A stretch of DNA of 64,000 bases from the NCBI GenBank assembly GCA_029204045.2, contig CM055064.1:9374323-9438322 (forward strand), written 5' to 3'. Below the pieces are notes generated by a model. The model was not told the origin of the DNA and ran no database searches. It worked only from the letters and a program-made list of their open reading frames with translations. Shown here piece by piece: positions 1-10,742 of this stretch. Position 1 is the stretch's first letter; the number at the start of each line of letters is the position of its first letter. The translations under genes and the position numbers were made by a program. Origin of the DNA: Tillandsia leiboldiana. Its lineage: Eukaryota; Streptophyta; Magnoliopsida; Poales; Bromeliaceae.

Positions 1-22
1 CGGGCCCGTCTACAGATCCGCC

Positions 23-48
23 GTATACACAGAATTTCCCGTGTATAC
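23..48 (-). other. U5 variable-stem hairpin (Gyp-1)
   Basis: Perfect 8-bp stem GTATACAC / GTGTATAC around a 10-nt loop. It lies between a conserved GCGGATCTG block and a conserved CGCTTCG block. The same position holds a different but self-complementary stem in other families. Confidence 0.8.
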
Positions 49-917
49 GAAGCGCTGGTAACCTGCTCAAATATAGATGGTATAATAAAAGAGCATAAAC
101 AGAGCTAAACAGTAACTAATACATCTCAGATAAAGCAGAAAAGTAAAGTGCAGAAAGTAACTCTCAATAATACATATGTCTCTCCCAGCTCACTAATCAA
201 ATACAACCAGCTGGCCGAAGCCAGACCCAAAAAGAAATGAAAAGTAGAGTATCTGAGAGTATCGGGGTACATCTAATAATAGAACTAGTGCCTGGGTGGA
301 CCGCTATCTAGTCCGCGATCCTCTTACCTCGGTCCGCAGTGGAGGGTCCTGCAACAGCCGCAGGCGACTCTGCAAAACAAAGGGGAAGAGAAGAAGAAAA
401 GCAGTGGGGAGTGAGAACTACTATAAAACAGTAGCCTCCTCCTAGTGGGTAGACCTCAACACAAATGTGCCCACTAGGACTATAAGAGGCAGAAAAGATG
501 AACAAAGGTGGTAAGCTGTAATTAAAACTGCTGATGATGAATAGAGCTACCACTACATGCCTCTAATGAGCTAACTGATAGATTAGCTATATGTATGCAT
601 CAGAATGTCAACGCCTGCCTGTCTAGACCCAATCGATACACCAGTAAGCACTGGTACTGCCTGCTCTGCCTGCCAAATCGGGTATGCCAGCCTACGCATA
701 ACACCGATAGGAAAAGGGAGTCTCGAAGACTCGAAGCCTGTAAAAATGCACACTCCGGAGTGGCACTCGAGGGGAGCGACCCACACGAGTATAATGCCTG
801 GGTAACAAGTACCAAATCAGCAGGACTGGATCATGACTCTGATCACGGTGGAAAACCCATCCACTAAAAGAAATCCAAATCCTCTATCCCAATCTGATGC
901 AATAACCACTGTCCGGT

Positions 918-940
918 CAACCGCCAAAGATCCGCGGTTG
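918..940 (-). other. CAACCGC/GCGGTTG hairpin in LTR (Gyp-1)
   Basis: Perfect 7-bp inverted repeat CAACCGC / GCGGTTG with a 9-nt loop. The same element recurs in the LTRs of Gyp-2, LARD-1 and Gyp-6, sometimes twice per LTR. Confidence 0.65.
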
Positions 941-2468
941 CCGCAATGCCCGGCCCTCCCAGCCTGCCTGTCCCAAAGCCCACAACTGTCTGACTACACT
1001 ATCCCAGTCCCTGCTCGAACCCGAGCGCACTATCCCCCGAATAGAAATAAAAGAAGAGAAAAGCATGGTTTCTCCTAAGTCAATTCCAGCATGATAGTGT
1101 AGCAGAAAAAGGTGGCCTAACTAGATGTCCATTTAAGCATGCAAAGTCCTTTATTTAAAAACAGGGTTTAAATATTATTATCTTTCCCAATAGAGAGGTA
1201 TGCCACTAGTTAAACTTTCATTTGCTAAGTTATCTCATATCCATTTATCACATAAGCATAAGAGGTCCCAAAGTGTACGAGTAAGATAGTCCTTTATAGC
1301 AAAACTCCGCCCCCCCCCCCGTGAGGTTTAAACGACATATTAATATAAGAATCATCCATTCATTAATACTTAGTCCATTTTAAGATGTAGCCCAAGCAAT
1401 AAGTCCAATTCTCAACCAAAATGCCATTTTAACTTATTCCGGTTCATTTAGCAACATAATAGTGAAGCACTCCAATAGGCCTAGTGGGGACATCATAAGT
1501 AGGAGGTAAACAACGGTACCCACCTCGAGCGCTAAATCCGGTCCTCAAAGGCTAAGTCCGCGCTCGCTCCGGAAAAACCCCGCAACACTGTGCCAAAGAT
1601 CCCAAAGAACACACACAAATTACAATTCAAGTTTAACCCAAAATCTGTCTCCCAAATTCAGATTTACTGTTCAGCCATTTTTACCTGCGACACGTGCCCA
1701 CAAAATTCCCAGAAAAATATACACTGCGATCTACGCGACGATCCGGTCGAAACAAGTACCTGCACGTTTTCCCACGATTTTTCTGTGCTGAGAACGAAAA
1801 TCGACAAGAGGACCACCTCAAACAATACATTCATCCCAAAACAGCGATATAAAATTCTGTAAAAAGGGATTCCTCACCTTCAGGGAAATTCCACAAAAAT
1901 CCACGAAAATTCCAGGAGATTCCTCGCGACGCGTAGATGCAAATCCCCTTTTGAGTCGCCCTGTTTCGATGCTCGAGCGCGAAGTTATCGCCAAAACGAG
2001 ATGGTGCTGTCCCAAAACTCCGCGACGGAAAAAGGGTCAGAAAGAAGCCACAGAACCACCATCAAAACCTCTGAATCAAGAGAAACTCATAAAAGAGGAA
2101 GTGAAGCCCTACCTGTCTAGAATCCGACGGCGCAAAAATCGTAAAAACAGGATGTCGGGGTGAGCCGGGGGAGCTAGAACACCGAAATGCGACGAATCTG
2201 GTAGCCGTAGAACGATCGTCGCGCTGCGCCGGATAAATGCAAACCTTGGGATCCGAGCCTTTAAAATTCTTGAGATTACTACAGTGGATGAAGGATTGGG
2301 AGAGGAAGAAATGTCTAAGAGGAAGCTCGGAGTGATTCCAAACAGAAAGGGAGAAATCGGGCTTCCAATGCCCTTAAAAGGAGAAAAACCCAAGTTATTG
2401 GATTCGGGCCAAGTTTGGGCCCGGATCCGCCAGGGCGGGTCGGACGCGTCCCGTCCGACCGGGCGGAA

Positions 2469-2612
2469 CCAATCAGAACGCGACGCGCGTCCCCACAGGA
2501 GATCGGCGCGCATCCCGCACAGCGAACAGCCGTGCGGGGCGCGCCAGCGGCCGACGCGCGTCCCGACCGCGCGGTCAACCCCGCAGGCGGTCGCCAATGG
2601 CGAGGCGACGCG
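2469..2612 (-). promoter_or_regulatory. Two CCAAT-N10-CGCG modules in U3 (Gyp-1)
   Basis: CCAAT at 2469-2473 and 2594-2598 are each followed after exactly 10 bases by CGCG. Other LTRs here have CACG at that place. Spacing and orientation match the CCAAT-N10-CACG modules, so this looks like a family variant of the same composite site. Two one-mismatch relatives (CCAGT and CCAAA in place of CCAAT) sit before CCACG near 2713 and 2790. Confidence 0.6.
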
Positions 2613-3129
2613 CGTCCCACGCACTGTGCGGTCAGGCGCGCGGGCAGGCGCCGCCTGACCGGCCGCAGACGTTGTCCCCTGCGCCGAGTCCCGAGAGCCC
2701 GCCAGTAGCCATGCGCCACGTGTCTGTGCGCCGGGTCCGTGCACCCCGCCGCGCCGTTCCATGCACCGGGCGCTGCGGGCCGGCCAAAGAGGGCCCGCCA
2801 CGTGGCATCCGGCGGTCCACGGCCTTCCCCCATGCACCAGGAGACATTAGAAACTTCCGGGAGTCCGTTTTTGGGCATCCGGACTCCAAATCCGGCAAAT
2901 AAATAGCCGTTTTCAAGCGTTTTTCCGCGCTGGATCCAAATACGCCATCCGTTTGGCCTAGAAACTTTTCTAAAATTCGACAAACCCCGCCGAAGGCCAA
3001 ACTAACAATAAATACTGCCACGGACCCACCTGTGCTGTCCCTTTGACACACTGTGGATCAAACACCATCATTAGGTGTTTCACACTTGGATTCACGGGAA
3101 AACAGTGCATGGAAACCTGGATCATCACA

Positions 3130-4372
3130 GATGTCCACGTCATAATCCTTTAGTAGCTCTAACCACCTGCGCTGCCTCAAATTTAGCTCCTTCTGTGTGA
3201 ACAGATACTTTAGGCTCTTGTGGTCGGTGTAGATCTCACAGTGCTCCCCATATAGGTAATGGCGCCAAAGCTTCAGTGCAAACACCACGGCAGCAAGTTC
3301 CAAGTCATGGGTAGGATAATTCTTCTCGTAATCCTTAAGCTGTCTCGATGCATAAGCAATTACCCTCCCTTCCTGCATCAGCACGCATCCAAGCCCACTG
3401 TGCGATGCATCACTGTAGATCACATATCCTTTCCCCATAACAGGGAGGGAAAGGATAGGAGCGGTCATCAATCTTTCCTTTAGCTCCTCAAAGCTCCTCT
3501 GGCAGTCCTCACTCCAGATAAACTTAACTCCTTTACGCGTCAACCGAGTGAGGGGTGTGGAGAGCTTCGCAAAGCCTTCCACAAACCGACGATAATAACC
3601 AGCTAACCCCATGAAGCTGCGCACCTCCGATACAGTCGTCGGTCGGGCCAATCTCGAACTGCCTCAATCTTCGCCGGGTCTACTGCTACACCGGCGGCGG
3701 AAATCACATGGCCCAAGAAAGCTACCTCCCGAAGCCAAAACTCGCACTTTGACAGCTTGGCATACAACTTCTTATCTCGTAGAAGTTGTAGCACAGTCCT
3801 CAAGTGCTCCTCGTGCTCGGCCTCGCTTCAGGAGTAAATAAGGATATCATCAATGAACACCACCACAAAACGATCCAGAAAGGGCCGAAATATCCTGTTC
3901 ATCAAGTCCATAAAGGCGGCAGGGGCATTAGTCAATCCAAACGGCATAACTGTAAACTCATAATGCCCGTACCGTGATCTGAAAGCAGTCTTAGGAATAT
4001 CCTCGGCCTTCACCTTCAGTTGGTGGTAACCAGACTGTAGATCAATCTTGGAAAATACACAAGACCCTTGCAGCTGATCAAAGAGATCATCGATGCGCGG
4101 CAAAGGGTACTTGTTCTTAATGGTCACTTTGTTAAATTCCCTATAGTCCACACATAACCGAAGTGACCCATCCTTCTTTTTCACGAATAGCACCGGTGCT
4201 CCCCAAGGCGACACACTTGGTCTAATAAAGCCCTTATCCATCAGGTCTTGTAGCTGTGCTTTAAGCTCTCGCAACTCAGCCGGTGCCATCCGATAAGGAG
4301 CCTTAGAGATTGGCGCAGTTCCTGGAACTACGTCAATCACAAACTCAATCTCTCAGTCTGGCGGCATACTAG
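3130..4372 (-). pseudogene. Gyp-2 pol fragment: reverse transcriptase and RNase H, broken
   Basis: The reverse transcriptase copies element RNA into DNA and the RNase H removes the template. Read leftwards, the piece starts with the end of the protease-RT linker (IDVVPGTAPISKAPYRM), then RT motifs KKDGSLRLCVDYREFN, the MPFGLTNAPAAFM block and the active site FIDDILIYS. A connection domain and RNase H (YSDASHSGLG, TDHKSLKYLF) follow. There are in-frame TGA stops at 3828-3830 and 4353-4355, where relatives have a coding residue (Arg at the second site). A frameshift lies near 3640-3660 and another near 4410. The reading ends abruptly after KDYDVDI at 3130, where the Gyp-1 LTR is inserted, so integrase lies outside the window. 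The fragment cannot be functional. Confidence 0.92.
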
Positions 4373-5770
4373 TCAACTCAGGTGGAAAAACATCCGAAAA
4401 CTCGCGGCAATAAGAATATCCCCGAGTCCCGGTGTCGCCGTAGGCCCCTCAACCACACTAGCCAAAAAGGCTACACACCCTCGATGAATCATCCGCCTCG
4501 CTCGGGAAGTCGAAACCACAGAGGCAAAGAAAGCACTCCGACATCCCCGATATACAAACATCTCCTGGCCTGGCTCTCTAAGAGTGACAGTCCTTGCGGC
4601 ACAATCAATAGTCGCGAAATACCGAGCCAGCCAGTCCATCCCAAGAATCACATCAAAGTCCCTCAGCTGTCTCAAGACCAACAGGTCTGCTGGCATAATC
4701 CAGGACTCGATCTGCATCGGGCAGGACCAACAACACTCATCCACGTGCAAAGTGTGATCGGGAATCTGAACCTCTCGTGCACGTGGCAAAAATCCTACTT
4801 CTAACCCATGTAATAATGCAAAAGATCTACTAATGAAAGAATGCGATGCTCCAGTATCAAATAAGGTACGAGTCCTAATGCTAGAGAGTAAGGTGATACC
4901 TGCCACCACATGGTCCGCTGCTGAAGAATCCTCTACCTGTGCAGCATACACTCGCCCACTCTGAGTTGGAGGGCGATAATCGATGGGATGGGAAGAAGAT
5001 GGCTTGCTCGCCAGAGCAAAAGGCCGCTGAGCCGTCGACCGCTGCTGCGATGATGCTGGGGCAGATGCTGAAGAAGGAGCGGCTGAGGTCGAAAAGGGGC
5101 ACGCAGCTCGAATGTGCCCTGGCTGTCCACATCCGTAGCAGCGACCCCACCGCTGGTCGCAAGTGCCGGGGAAGTGCGGACCTCCACAGAAGATACAACT
5201 GCTGGGAGCCTGCGGCTGTCGTGACTGCTGCTGCTGCTGGTGAGACCGTCGCTGTCGTTGAGGCTGCCGCTGCGATCCACGCTGCGACGACTGCGATCTC
5301 CGCTGCTGCTGCTGCTGCTGCTGAGATCTCTGCTGTGATGCGATAGAGGCCGACGCTGGAGAAGATGGTACCAAGGTCGAAAGGGGGCACAAAGCTTGCA
5401 CATGGCCAGACTGTCCACATCGGAAGCATCGACCCTGCCTCAAGTCACAGGTACCTGAGGGATGCCGTCTTCTACAGAAAACACACCTGCCACGAACCCG
5501 TGGCCGTCTAGAAGAACTGGCCTGTCCAACAACATCTGAGGCTGGGCGTTTCCTCTCTAAACGCTGCTCTGAAGCCCTGGCCCTCTCTCCAACTGCTGAA
5601 TCACCCCTCTGCGCCAGTAACTGATCCAGGCGCTGCTCCTGTCGAAAGCTCCTCGCCACCAAATGGGTCAACACGGCCCGCAATTCCCCCAGCTCGGCAG
5701 ATACTGCCTGCACGGGCTCCTCGGGAGGGGTGGGGGTACCCCTGGCAGACAAATGACGACTGGGCGACAT
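4373..5770 (-). CDS. Gyp-2 Gag-protease ORF lacking the capsid domain
   Basis: This frame is open from a Met at 5770 (MSPSRHLSARG; a further in-frame Met lies upstream at 5800) to 4373. The start at 5770 matches the gag start of Gyp-5 (MPPRRR). Order of domains: an N-terminal segment with a short coiled-coil-like stretch (RQEQRLDQLLAQ), then directly a basic linker and zinc-binding repeats. The capsid-like domain of about 300 residues present in Gyp-5 is missing. The zinc region is doubled: CFRCGQSGHVQALC and CYGCGQPGHIRAAC, each preceded by a second Cys/His cluster (CVFC..H..C, CIFC..H..C) and separated by a Gln/Arg/Ser-rich stretch. The retropepsin active site DTGASHSFIS follows, then LGMDWL. 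The last residues are out of frame after a shift near 4410. Gag normally packages element RNA; without capsid this product could at best depend on a helper, which is inference. Confidence 0.82.
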   Translation of the reverse strand: MSPSRHLSARGTPTPPEEPVQAVSAELGELRAVLTHLVARSFRQEQRLDQLLAQRGDSAVGERARASEQRLERKRPASDVVGQASSSRRPRVRGRCVFCRRRHPSGTCDLRQGRCFRCGQSGHVQALCPLSTLVPSSPASASIASQQRSQQQQQQQRRSQSSQRGSQRQPQRQRRSHQQQQQSRQPQAPSSCIFCGGPHFPGTCDQRWGRCYGCGQPGHIRAACPFSTSAAPSSASAPASSQQRSTAQRPFALASKPSSSHPIDYRPPTQSGRVYAAQVEDSSAADHVVAGITLLSSIRTRTLFDTGASHSFISRSFALLHGLEVGFLPRAREVQIPDHTLHVDECCWSCPMQIESWIMPADLLVLRQLRDFDVILGMDWLARYFATIDCAARTVTLREPGQEMFVYRGCRSAFFASVVSTSRARRMIHRGCVAFLASVVEGPTATPGLGDILIAASFRMFFHLS

Positions 5771-5859
5771 ACTGTCACAAAAAAAACCACAAATCAGCAA
5801 TAAAACCCCACACGACCCAATCTAGCGAAAGTCAAAGACATCCCCCTATTTCTGTGACT

Positions 5860-5883
5860 TTATGTTGTCTGCAGCCAACATAA
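5860..5883 (-). other. Leader hairpin with CTGCAG palindrome loop (Gyp-2)
   Basis: On the sense (minus) strand an 8-bp stem TTATGTTG / CAACATAA encloses the loop GCTGCAGA, whose core CTGCAG is self-complementary. It lies about 165 nt downstream of the primer-binding site and about 90 nt before gag. The same element is in Gyp-5, Gyp-7 and LARD-1. Confidence 0.75.
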
Positions 5884-6044
5884 TTGTCCACCAGAAATAG
5901 GCTATGTCGATCTCTCTTCACTCACTGGAAGAGCCAAATAGATAAATCACCGACTTTCGCAAAATATCACGTCTCTCGCGCCCTATCATCCTAGGGTCTG
6001 CCAACAGCCTAGGGTTTCCTAAGTCCCAACTGACCTATCCCTAA

Positions 6045-6056
6045 GCTCTGATACCA
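6045..6056 (-). other. Primer-binding site, initiator Met-tRNA (Gyp-2)
   Basis: TGGTATCAGAGC on the minus strand, 8 nt inside the LTR end. It is complementary to the 3' end of initiator Met-tRNA, the usual primer of plant LTR elements. Confidence 0.93.
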
Positions 6057-6114
6057 ACTTAATCTGTCACGCCTCGGGTGTAAACCAGAACCCGGGCTCG
6101 CCAACAGATCCGCC

Positions 6115-6140
6115 GTGCACACAGAATTTTCCATGTACAC
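6115..6140 (-). other. U5 variable-stem hairpin (Gyp-2)
   Basis: GTGCACA pairs with TGTACAC (one G-T pair) around a 12-nt loop, at the same place as the GTATACAC stem in Gyp-1 and Gyp-5. Confidence 0.72.
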
Positions 6141-6754
6141 GAAGCGCTGGTAACCTGCTCAGATATAAGATATACAATAGAAGAGCATAAACAGAGCTGA
6201 ACTAAAAGAACTATAAGTAATCTCAGACTGGAAATAAGATACAAGCTGAAATAAAGTACAATAAACTCCCAGCTCACTAACCAAAATACAAATAGCTGGC
6301 TAAACCAGTCCCAGAAGTAAACTACTGTAATCTGAGATACAAAAGGGGTGCAATAAAAGTCCAGCTCCTCTCACAGTCGGGGTAGATGATCTAGCTAGTC
6401 CGCAATCCTCTTACCTCGATCAGCCGCTGATGGCCCAGCAGCTCGCGCAGATGACTCTTCAAAACAAAGGGAAGAAGACAGAAAACAACAATGGGGGTGA
6501 GAACTACTAGATAAACCAGTAGCCTCCCCTAGTGGGTAAAACCTCAAATGCTGACACACCCACTAGGACTATAGTAGGCAAAAAAAGAAGGAACAGTGGT
6601 ATGCAATAAAGACTGCTGGAAAAAGAAAAACTACCACTACTATGCCTCTAGATGCTGTGCCAAAAGTTACGGTATATGCATGCAACTGTAAATCTAACTG
6701 CCCAAAGAAACCCAATCAAAGGGCCAGGAAGTACTGGCACTGCCTGCTCTGTCC

Positions 6755-6870
6755 CCAATCGCAACTCATCAAGGTGCCCGGCGCTCGGCACGGTGTAAAG
6801 CCTACTCTGTCACCAATCGCAACTCATCAAGGTGCCCGGCGCTCGGCACGGTGTAAAGCCTACTCTGTAT
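6755..6870. repeat. 58-bp tandem duplication in the Gyp-2 LTR
   Basis: Two adjacent, nearly identical copies of a 58-bp unit containing GGCGCTCGGCACGGTG. It is found only in this LTR, so it is a local duplication. Confidence 0.85.
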
Positions 6871-8298
6871 CAAGTATCTCTGTATCAGGCATCTCTGTAA
6901 CCAATATCTCACAATAGCAGGACTGGATCATGACTATGATCAAAGTGGGAAATATCCGTCCACTAAAGTAACCCTGATCCCCAATCAGATGCAATAGTAA
7001 TCAAGTGGGAAACACCATTCACTAGGAAAATCTGAACCCGATCTGATGCATAAGTGAACACCCGGTCAACCGCCTAATGTCCGCGGCTGCCGCAACACCC
7101 TATAAGCCCAAGATCTGATAGAGTAATCAACAGCTGGCTAACCGCCTCAAGTCCGCGGTTACTACCATGCCCCACAATATATTATCGAGTCAAACCTGTC
7201 CCAGACTCCAGCCTTAACCACACTATCCCAAACCCTGCTCAAACCGAGCAACATATATCCGAATGCGAAGGAGAATAGTGAAACATGGTTTCTCCTAAGT
7301 CAAGTCCCAAAGATAGTGTAGTAATAAATAGTAGCCTATCTAGATGTCCAAACAAGCATGCAAAGGTTCGCATTTAGAAACAGAAGGAAAGTATTTAAAT
7401 ATTTATTTAGAAAAGATGGTTTTATGATAATACTTTAGCATGCGATGATAGTTTACAGCATATGTCCAACAACAGTGTCCCAGTTTACCATAAATGAGCT
7501 GTCATATTATTTGTGGGGTTTACTTATGCATTTCATGAGTACAAGTACCGATTATCTGTTTAAAGTCGGGAATCTCTAATACTCCTAGTGAGATAGTCAG
7601 TAATGAGGTAAGCAACAACCACCCACCTCGAAAAGCGTGCCCAAAACCCAAGAAAATACCCGCTGTCCTCTATGCACACCGTCAGCTGAAACAGTATCCT
7701 ACAACAACACATAAGTGTATACGGTGTAAAAACTACAAGTCTCAAAACAGATTTGCTGTTTTTATAATCAGCACGCAAAACGAGGAATTTCACCTCTGTC
7801 CCGAGCTCCTAAAATCTCAGAAAAATCACGGTTGCGTTCCTCGCGAAAAGTAGCCCAAAATCGACTCTTGAATCGCCTCAATCTGATATTCCTACGCGGA
7901 GAAACAATTCGTCGAAGTCGCCGCTGTCCACAAACCCAAACAGCAAAAGAGGGGGTCAAAATACCTCGGGAATCGTGCCAAGGAATCTGAATCTAGAGAA
8001 ACGACCAACACGGAAAACGAAGCCCTACCTCATAGGAACACACTGGCGAAGAAATCGTCGAAAAAGGACTCCTGTACTGCACAGGGGACTCCTCGGACTG
8101 AAATGCGACGATAACGGGCCAAGCTTGGGGAAAAACGAGGCACACTGTAAAATCCGGATCGCCGCTGTCGAACTTCCAGAAAATCTGGGAACGCACCACG
8201 AGGTAGAAAAATCAGTGAGGAACAACTTCTCTTCAATGACCTCTCTCAGATTCTCTCTCTTTCTCTCGGAAAATGGAGAAAAGAAGGGAGGGGAAGGG

Positions 8299-8308
8299 CT
8301 ATTTATAG
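8299..8308 (-). promoter_or_regulatory. TATA box of the Gyp-2 LTR
   Basis: CTATAAATAG on the minus strand, between the GC-rich U3 and a pyrimidine-rich leader. LARD-1, Gyp-6, Gyp-7, Gyp-9 and Gyp-10 have TATA boxes in the same relative place. Confidence 0.75.
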
Positions 8309-8347
8309 GCCCAATAAAACAATTGGGAAAATGACCTTCATGTCCCA

Positions 8348-8478
8348 ACTTTCGGGCGGCTACAGTGCCCAGGCCCACTTTCGGGCGTGAACAGTGCAGC
8401 CCGGCCCGCAATTCGGGCGGCTACAGTGCGGCCCGGCCCAGGGGTTTCCGGGCGCGCACAGTGCGGCCTGGCCCAGCC
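8348..8478 (-). repeat. Four TTCGGGCG / ACAGTGC repeats just upstream of TATA (Gyp-2)
   Basis: Four units of about 30-34 bp, each with TTCGGGCG (one with an inserted C), then ACAGTGC, then GGCCC-rich sequence. LARD-1 has two related units at about 11645-11715. Their position immediately upstream of the TATA box suggests proximal promoter elements; the factor is unknown. Confidence 0.65.
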
Positions 8479-8627
8479 CGCCCGCGCACGGGATCCCTTC
8501 CCGTCCAACCGGCCGTCCGACCCGGCCCACGGCCCGCCACGTGTCCGCCAAACAGGCGGCAGCCGTGCGGGCCCAACGGGGCAGCGCCACGTGTCCCCCG
8601 TGATTGGAGGCGCAGTGGGCGCGCCCG

Positions 8628-8982
8628 CCAATCGTGCGGCGACACGTGGCCCGCGCCCGACACGGCTGTCGGCGGCCACCGCCGCCCACGCGCGCCCATG
8701 TGCGCCCACGTGCGTACGGCCGCAACCGCGCGGCTCTGCGTGCGCCACGCGCACATGGGCCGACCAATCCGGGGCCGCCACGTGGCGTGCCCCGGTCCAC
8801 CGTGCACCGCGCACGCGCCGCACCTGCCCGGCCTGCCCGAGCTGCCCGCGCCTGCCCCCGCGCGCCGAGCGCACTACACCGGGCCAATCGTGTGCCGCCA
8901 CGTGGCCCGCCGGTCCACCGTGCACCGGCAGCCCTTTCCGTGGACCGGGAGGCGTGCGCCGGCCCAATCAGAGGCCGCCACG
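8628..8982 (-). promoter_or_regulatory. Four perfect CCAAT-N10-CACG modules (Gyp-2 U3)
   Basis: CCAAT starts at 8628, 8764, 8884 and 8964, with CACG at 8643, 8779, 8899 and 8979: ten bases between in every case. The spacers differ in sequence. Three read CCACGTGGC or CCACGTGTC and one ACACGTGGC, so each also contains a G-box core. CCAAT-N9-CCACG is the known endoplasmic-reticulum stress element bound by NF-Y with bZIP factors. A function here is inferred. Confidence 0.75.
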
Positions 8983-9309
8983 TGTCCCCGGCCGGTCCAC
9001 AGGTCCCCCCGTGCGCCATTTTGCGCAGAAAACTTCCGGGGGTCCGTTTTTGGGCATCCGGACTCCAAAAAATATAAATAAACAGCCGTTTTCAAGCGTT
9101 TTTCCGCGCTGAATCTAAATACGGCCTCCGATTGGCCCAAATCATTTTCTAAAATTCGGCAATTACCTCCGAAGATCAAACCAACAGTAAATACCACACT
9201 GTGTCCATCCGTAGCATCCCTTTGATGCACTGTGGACCTAATACACCAATAATAGGTGTTTCACACCAAGGATTCACGGAAAAACTATACGGAATCCTGG
9301 ACCACTACA

Positions 9310-10076
9310 GCAGGTTTGACTGGACCAGATGTGGCAGTCAGCTCGATTGGGTCGATGGTGCACTTCATGTGCTAGTGGTTGCATACCACTGTTTGGTTCT
9401 CCCCCTTTTAGCCTTTAGTTAGGGGCAGGGTAGCTGTCGAGAGTCTCCAGCCTACTCATTTCAGTCTTATGACTTGGGTTAGTTTTTGTCTCTTGAGGAC
9501 TTGGTGGGCAGACCGTCGGGTCTGGCGGTGGTACCCACTGAGAACTCCCTTTTTGGAGTAGTTCTCACACCCTTTGGGGGTTTCCCCCCCCCTTTTTCCT
9601 CTCCTCTCCTTTGTTTTGCAGAGTCTTAGCGGGTGTTGCCGACTCTGCGGATGTTGATCGTGCGAGGGAGTCGCGAGCTAGATCCCTACCCGTCGTTGGA
9701 GAGTAGCGGTACCCTTCAGAGGAGATCATCAGTGCATTAGTTATTTCTTTTTCCTCTTTTGAGAGACTATTGTAGTGAGGATATTTTGTATTGAGAGACT
9801 GTACACTATTGTATATTGGAGTTACCTCCCGGTTGGGTTTAGAGCTTGTACTTGAGGATATTGTATTATTATTATTTTGGGAGGCAGACAGTGTTGTTTT
9901 ATTTCCAGTTGTACAGTGATTGATTTTAGTTACAGCAGATTTTTTATTTATGGCTCAGATATCTGTTTAGTTATAGTACTTTTCTTGCAGGTAGGACGCT
10001 TCCCCTATGCAGGTTGGCATAGGTGGCGGATCTGTTTGGCGGGCCCGGGTCGCAGTTTCGACCCCGGGGCGTGACA
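9310..10076 (+). mobile_element. Gyp-3: 3' part of a plus-strand LTR
   Basis: Related to the last 780 bp of the LARD-1 LTR: it shares GCAGGTTTGACTGGACC at its start, the paired GAGAACT / AGTTCTCA region, TTTTGCAGAGTC and the terminal CGTGACA. Its left part is cut off by Gyp-2. On the right, instead of a primer-binding site, an inverted LTR end follows. Confidence 0.8.
10004..10023 (+). other. U5 variable-stem hairpin (Gyp-3)
   Basis: CCTATGC / GCATAGG, 7 bp, loop 6 nt, at the conserved U5 position. Confidence 0.75.
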
Positions 10077-10742
10077 CCGGGGGTCGAAACTGCGACCCGG
10101 GCTCGCCAACAGATCCGCCACCTATGCGGAACCCCGCATAAGCGAAGCGTCTAACCTGCAAAGTATCATCTAACAACTAAATAGATATCAGAGCTGAAGA
10201 AAAACTGCTATAATAAAAACCTGAATCACTGTACAACTGAAAAATAAAGGTACAATATCCATCTCCCAAAAAGTAATACAATAATCCGGTCCACCGAAAC
10301 AGAAATACAAGTAAAAGCCACCTATACATCATCTACAACTCCAAAAAGGGAGATAAGCTGAAATAATAAAATACAACTGAGTACAGTCAAACCCACAATC
10401 CGGGCTGGTACATCTATCCCACTGTAGAAATCAACACTGGTAAGGATCTATCTCGCGACTCCCTCGCCTCGAACCTCCAACCGTAAGGTCAGCAACTCCC
10501 GCGGCAGACACTACAAAACAAAGGGAGGGAAGGGGAAAAACAACAATGGGGGTGAGAACCACTAGTAAAACCAGTAGCCTCCCCCTGTGGGTAAGGCCTC
10601 AAACCCCGATATACCCACTAAGTCTACCAGAGGCAAGAGAAGGAGTAAGAGAGGTGGTAAGCTATAAACAAAAATACTGATAAGAGGAAGCTACCACTAG
10701 TATGCCTCTAAATGTCGTGCTAAGAAGTATAGCTAATGTATG
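10077..10742 (-). mobile_element. Gyp-4: 3' part of a minus-strand LTR
   Basis: Begins with the inverted LTR end (GGGTCGAAACTGCGACCC), lacking the outermost TGTCACGC, head to head with Gyp-3. It continues through the conserved U5 blocks until LARD-1 interrupts it at 10742. The missing outer bases fit an insertion of Gyp-3 a few bases inside the Gyp-4 end. Confidence 0.78.
10123..10140 (-). other. U5 variable-stem hairpin (Gyp-4)
   Basis: TATGCGG / CCGCATA, 7 bp, 4-nt loop. A third stem sequence at the same place. Confidence 0.75.

Larger units (their letters stand above)
1..3129 (-). mobile_element. Gyp-1: long LTR of a Gypsy element, first 28 nt outside the window
   Basis: This is nearly identical to the LTR at 28191-31359; position 1 here equals position 29 of that LTR. 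On the minus strand it begins TGTGATGATCC at 3129. It abuts the RNase H coding sequence of Gyp-2 exactly at that terminus, with no polypurine tract, so this is an insertion boundary. It is therefore a 5' LTR whose body lies left of the window, or a solo LTR. It differs from the 28191 copy by scattered substitutions, a homopolymer-C length change (about 1311) and a 10-bp duplication present only in the other copy. The GC-rich U3 is about 2400-2860. Confidence 0.88.
6065..9309 (-). mobile_element. Gyp-2 5' LTR, 3.2 kb
   Basis: On the minus strand the LTR starts TGTAGTGGTCC (9309) and ends CGTGACA at 6065, next to the primer-binding site. U3 (about 8340-9250) is very GC rich and holds four CCAAT-N10-CACG modules. 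It also has four imperfect direct repeats of about 30-34 bp (TTCGGGCG...ACAGTGC, 8348-8478). A TATA box reads on the minus strand at 8299-8308. The R/U5 part holds a 58-bp tandem duplication (6755-6870). The sequence right of 9309 is the interrupted Gyp-3 LTR. Confidence 0.9.

Noticed and set aside
8338..9112. Several overlapping ORFs of 120-240 codons on both strands
   Set aside because: They lie in the GC-rich U3 of the Gyp-2 LTR, overlap in nearly all frames and have no domains. The same holds for 2109-3051, 11098-11899, 18696-19478, 30329-31281, 31283-32123 and 38404-39320.
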